A DNA stretch of 7,069 nucleotides. Origin: an uncultured Oscillospiraceae bacterium. Lineage in GTDB: Bacteria; Bacillota; Clostridia; Oscillospirales; Acutalibacteraceae. The DNA is taken from assembly GCA_905203795.1 (NCBI GenBank), contig CAJKXG010000068.1, forward strand, positions 1-7,069, given 5' to 3'. The position numbers were made by a program, and so were the translations under genes. This document shows positions 5,289 through 7,069 of this stretch, one piece after another. Position 1 is the first letter of the stretch; every line of letters starts with the position of its first letter. Below the pieces are notes generated by a model. That model made no database searches. It was not told the origin of the DNA and was given only the letters and a program-made list of their open reading frames with translations.

Positions 5289-6187
5289 CATACCGGCGTT
5301 TTTACCGCGCAGACATAATTCACGTGTTCCGTGGCCGTCATTGGGTGTTCTGGGCAAGCCCGCTGATACCGGGCAAAATATTGCGCGGTCATCTGCGACG
5401 GGTTCAGGTGCTCATAGACCGAAAAGCCCTGTTCCGCCAGCAGACGCTCCATCTCCGCATACGAATACACCGCCGTCATCGGCTCCTGTGCGCCGTCGGC
5501 CAGATCGCGTTGCAGATTCATGCGCCCCGTCAGCGCGTCGGGATACTCGAACACCAGTGTGCTGCCCGTCGGCAGCAACCACCGCAGGTCCTTCAACAAC
5601 GCCGCAAACGCTTCTTTCGGCAGGTAATAAGTCAGCCCCAGCAGGCTGACGACGGTGATGGCGTCGCGGTCAAAGCCGCTTTCGAGCAGGGCTTGCCGCC
5701 AGCCCTCTCCGGCAAGATCGCCGCAGAGACGGTGAACATTCGCAGGTGTCGGGATACCCGCCCGCTCCAGCCGCATTTGTTTATCCGCCATCACGGCAGG
5801 GACGTCCAGTTCCCAGATAGACAAGCGGTTGGCAAACGCCGGCTGGCGATAGGCAAATGTGTCATATCCCGCCGCCAAAATCACATATTGCCGCGCACCC
5901 ACGCGCACGGCGGTTTGCAGCGTTTGCTCGGCAAAAGCCGCCCGCGCCAACGGGATCGGTGACAGATGACGGTCTGTGATCTGCCGCAGCGCCGCCGCCC
6001 GATCCGTGTCGGCAGGCAAACCGAAATACGCCATACCGTCGGTCATGGCGGACGCGATGCCGTTGTACTCCTCCTCCGTCAGCAGCTTTTTCGAAATCGT
6101 GTCGCAAAAAATCGTCACCTCGTTGTTTTCTGCGTGATACGCCCGCGCAAACGCGCTGATCAAGGCAGTCATACCGATAGGGTTCAT
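5288..6187 (-). CDS. Class I SAM-dependent methyltransferase, TIGR00027/LCM family
   Basis: A 299-residue soluble protein of the leucine carboxyl methyltransferase-like family (PF04072, TIGR00027). The SAM-binding motif I region is YVILAAGYDTFAYR (101-114), the acidic end of strand two is in WELDVP (125-130), a GD pair sits at 156-157, and the conserved LLGLTYYLP (182-190) follows. The length fits the family and no membrane segment or signal peptide is seen. It transfers a methyl group from SAM to an unknown acceptor; relatives methylate carboxyl or hydroxyl groups, including on polyketide-like compounds. The ATG at 6187 is supported by GGAGG (6199-6195) at 7-base spacing. It stands alone: its own promoter upstream, a terminator downstream, and neighbours in primary amino-acid metabolism that suggest no substrate. 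Its stop codon abuts the terminator stem. The family assignment is confident, the function open. Confidence 0.9.
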   Translation of the reverse strand: MNPIGMTALISAFARAYHAENNEVTIFCDTISKKLLTEEEYNGIASAMTDGMAYFGLPADTDRAAALRQITDRHLSPIPLARAAFAEQTLQTAVRVGARQYVILAAGYDTFAYRQPAFANRLSIWELDVPAVMADKQMRLERAGIPTPANVHRLCGDLAGEGWRQALLESGFDRDAITVVSLLGLTYYLPKEAFAALLKDLRWLLPTGSTLVFEYPDALTGRMNLQRDLADGAQEPMTAVYSYAEMERLLAEQGFSVYEHLNPSQMTAQYFARYQRACPEHPMTATEHVNYVCAVKTPV

Positions 6188-6224
6188 ATGTATTCCTCCT
6201 CTTGTTGTAATCGACCCTGTATGC

Positions 6225-6253
6225 TATATACACCCTCTCGGCTCTCAATACAA
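6225..6253 (-). promoter_or_regulatory. Probable promoter of the methyltransferase gene
   Basis: On the minus strand, -35 TTGTAT (6253-6248), a 17-base spacer and -10 TATATA (6230-6225). The predicted start near 6218 gives a leader of about 30 bases with the GAGGAGG ribosome site. The -10 box lies in the inverted repeat TGTAT-N5-ATACA (6218-6232), a possible operator. The -35 match is weak (3 of 6). Confidence 0.5.
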
Positions 6254-6256
6254 GAC

Positions 6257-6285
6257 TTGACTTTTTGCTCATTTTGTGGTAATAT
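6257..6285 (+). promoter_or_regulatory. Promoter-like element facing lysC antisense
   Basis: TTGACT (6257-6262, 5 of 6), a 17-base spacer and TAATAT (6280-6285, 4 of 6) preceded by TGG, as in extended -10 promoters. It reads rightwards, where no plus-strand gene is seen. The predicted start near 6292 would open the transcript with the hairpin at 6295-6332 and then run antisense into the lysC 3' end. It may make a small or antisense RNA, or be a chance match in AT-rich spacer. Confidence 0.4.
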
Positions 6286-6294
6286 AGACGTGAA

Positions 6295-6332
6295 AACAGG
6301 CGGTACACATGTAAAAAAGTGTACCGCCTGTT
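6295..6332 (-). terminator. Intrinsic terminator of lysC
   Basis: A perfect 14-bp inverted repeat, AACAGGCGGTACAC (6295-6308) and its complement (6319-6332), with a 10-base loop. On the minus strand it lies about 50 bases after the lysC stop, and its 3' arm runs into TTTT, two of which are in the stem. The T-run is short, but the stem is long and GC-rich. It shares the core GCGGTAC with the serA terminator. Confidence 0.75.
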
Positions 6333-6381
6333 GCGTTATGATGGATTCAGATAAAACGCCGAAGTCGTATTGGCGCGGGAT

Positions 6382-7069
6382 TTACTCTACGTCGAAGAAT
6401 TTCGCGTGGACAGCCGACACCGCGCGATCCGCGTCCGCCGCATCCACCAGCACCGACACCTTGATCTCACTGGTGGAGATCATCTGGATGTTCACGTTGG
6501 CATCCGACAGCGCTTCAAACATCATCGCCGCCACGCCTTCGTGCGTCTCCATGCCCGCGCCGACGATGGAAACCTTCGCCACACCGGTGTCGTACGAAAT
6601 GCTCTTCGCGCCGACCATATCCACATATTCGCGCAGCGCTTCCACCGCAGCGGGACCGTCCGCTTCCGGCACGGTAAACGCGATATCCTTCGTGCCGTCG
6701 CGACCGACCGATTGCAGGATGATATCCACGTTGATGTGCGCCTTTGCCACGCGCGAGAAAATCTTAAACGCGATACCCGGCTCATCCGGCAGCCCGACCA
6801 GCATCACACGCGCCACGCTGCTGTCCTTCGCCACACCCTTGATCAACATTTTTTCCATCTTCGTTACCTCCTTGACTTTGGTGCCCGGCACCGGATTCAA
6901 GCTGGAAATGACCTCCAACTCGACATTGTATTTTTTCGCCATTTCGACCGAGCGGTTGTTGAGCACCTGCGCACCCAGCGTCGCCAGTTCCAGCATCTCG
7001 TCATACGTGATTTCTCCCAGCTTGCGCGCGTTCTTCACCTTGCGCGGATCGGCGGTATACACGCCCTCC
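6382..7069 (-). CDS. lysC: Aspartate kinase, C-terminal part (start beyond window)
   Basis: The visible 229 residues are the C-terminal half of a monofunctional aspartate kinase, which phosphorylates aspartate in the first step of lysine, threonine and methionine synthesis. The sequence enters at GVYTADPR (7065-7042), part of the nucleotide-binding end of the kinase domain, and continues with the linker FxSLNPVPGTKV-like segment (here VISSLNPVPGTKV). Two ACT domains follow: the first begins at about 6807 (VMLVGLPDEPGIAFKIF, then INVDIILQS), the second at about 6576 (VSIVGAGMETHEGVAAMMF, then NIQMISTSEIKVSVLV). These bind the feedback inhibitor, lysine in most Firmicutes types. The GTG at 7062 is an internal valine codon, not a start. 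A strong internal ribosome site at 6873-6866 suggests a separate beta subunit. The gene ends with TAA (6384-6382) and a hairpin terminator. The symbol is by family; the isozyme cannot be told. Confidence 0.95.
   Translation of the reverse strand, partial: EGVYTADPRKVKNARKLGEITYDEMLELATLGAQVLNNRSVEMAKKYNVELEVISSLNPVPGTKVKEVTKMEKMLIKGVAKDSSVARVMLVGLPDEPGIAFKIFSRVAKAHINVDIILQSVGRDGTKDIAFTVPEADGPAAVEALREYVDMVGAKSISYDTGVAKVSIVGAGMETHEGVAAMMFEALSDANVNIQMISTSEIKVSVLVDAADADRAVSAVHAKFFDVE
6856..6873 (-). promoter_or_regulatory. Internal ribosome binding site and start for the LysC beta subunit
   Basis: Within lysC and in frame, AAGGAGGT (6873-6866), an 8-base perfect anti-Shine-Dalgarno match, lies 7 bases before an ATG (6858-6856). 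Translation from here would give 158 residues, MEKMLIKGVAKDSS onward, consisting of just the two ACT domains. Bacillus subtilis aspartokinase II and Corynebacterium LysC make such a beta subunit from an in-frame internal start, forming alpha2-beta2 enzymes. The site here is stronger than most gene starts in this window. Confidence 0.75.

Noticed and set aside
2954..5357. Long minus-strand open frames opposite serC and serA (390 and 427 codons), rich in Arg, His, Val and Asp.
   Set aside because: The composition is typical of the reverse of a GC-rich gene, the plus strand encodes unmistakable SerC and SerA, and one frame crosses the bidirectional terminator.
6335..7069. Plus-strand open frame starting at ATGATGG near 6338 and running off the right edge, downstream of the promoter-like element.
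   Set aside because: It lies entirely antisense to lysC, has Ser/Thr/Ala-rich shadow composition, and lacks a credible ribosome binding site.
1..7069. CRISPR arrays, tRNA or rRNA genes, insertion sequences, phage or attachment sites.
   Set aside because: No regularly spaced repeats, cloverleaf, rRNA segments, transposase motifs or terminal inverted repeats are visible, and the genes fill nearly all the window.

Overview
The window looks like chromosomal DNA from a GC-rich anaerobic clostridium, probably of the Oscillospirales/Ruminococcaceae type. Evidence is a clostridial-style hydrogenase accessory cluster, strong Gram-positive ribosome binding sites (GGAGG, AAGGAGGT), Firmicutes-like SerC, SerA and LysC proteins, and AT-rich promoters between GC-rich genes. 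Placement below class level is inference.

Right to left on the minus strand, positions 2729 to 1 hold a tightly packed operon: a DRTGG-domain protein, an RsbW/SpoIIAB-like ATPase, a [FeFe]-hydrogenase-like iron-sulfur protein, a second DRTGG-domain protein and a PHP-domain phosphoesterase cut by the window edge. Junctions alternate between 4-base ATGA overlaps and 10-base gaps, so translation is probably coupled. The hydrogenase-like protein keeps all four H-cluster cysteines but has lost the proton-relay cysteine and other second-sphere residues. This resembles the putative sensory (HydS-like) hydrogenases more than catalytic ones. The cassette is best read as a candidate H2/redox sensing and signalling module. 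It is the most interesting part of the window, although similar gene neighbourhoods are known in Clostridia near Hym/Hyd hydrogenases.

Positions 2730-2962 are a divergent control region with back-to-back sigma-A promoters and several palindromes. To its right, on the plus strand, serC and serA (2963-5240) form a serine biosynthesis operon: SerA oxidises 3-phosphoglycerate and SerC transaminates the product. It ends in a strong hairpin terminator that also serves the converging methyltransferase gene.

Positions 5288-6187 (minus) encode a TIGR00027/LCM-family SAM-dependent methyltransferase of unknown substrate with its own promoter. Positions 6188-6381 hold that promoter, an antisense-facing promoter-like element and the terminator of lysC. 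From 6382 to the right edge (minus) is the C-terminal half of aspartate kinase. It contains a very strong internal ribosome binding site, suggesting a separately translated regulatory beta subunit as in Bacillus subtilis aspartokinase II.
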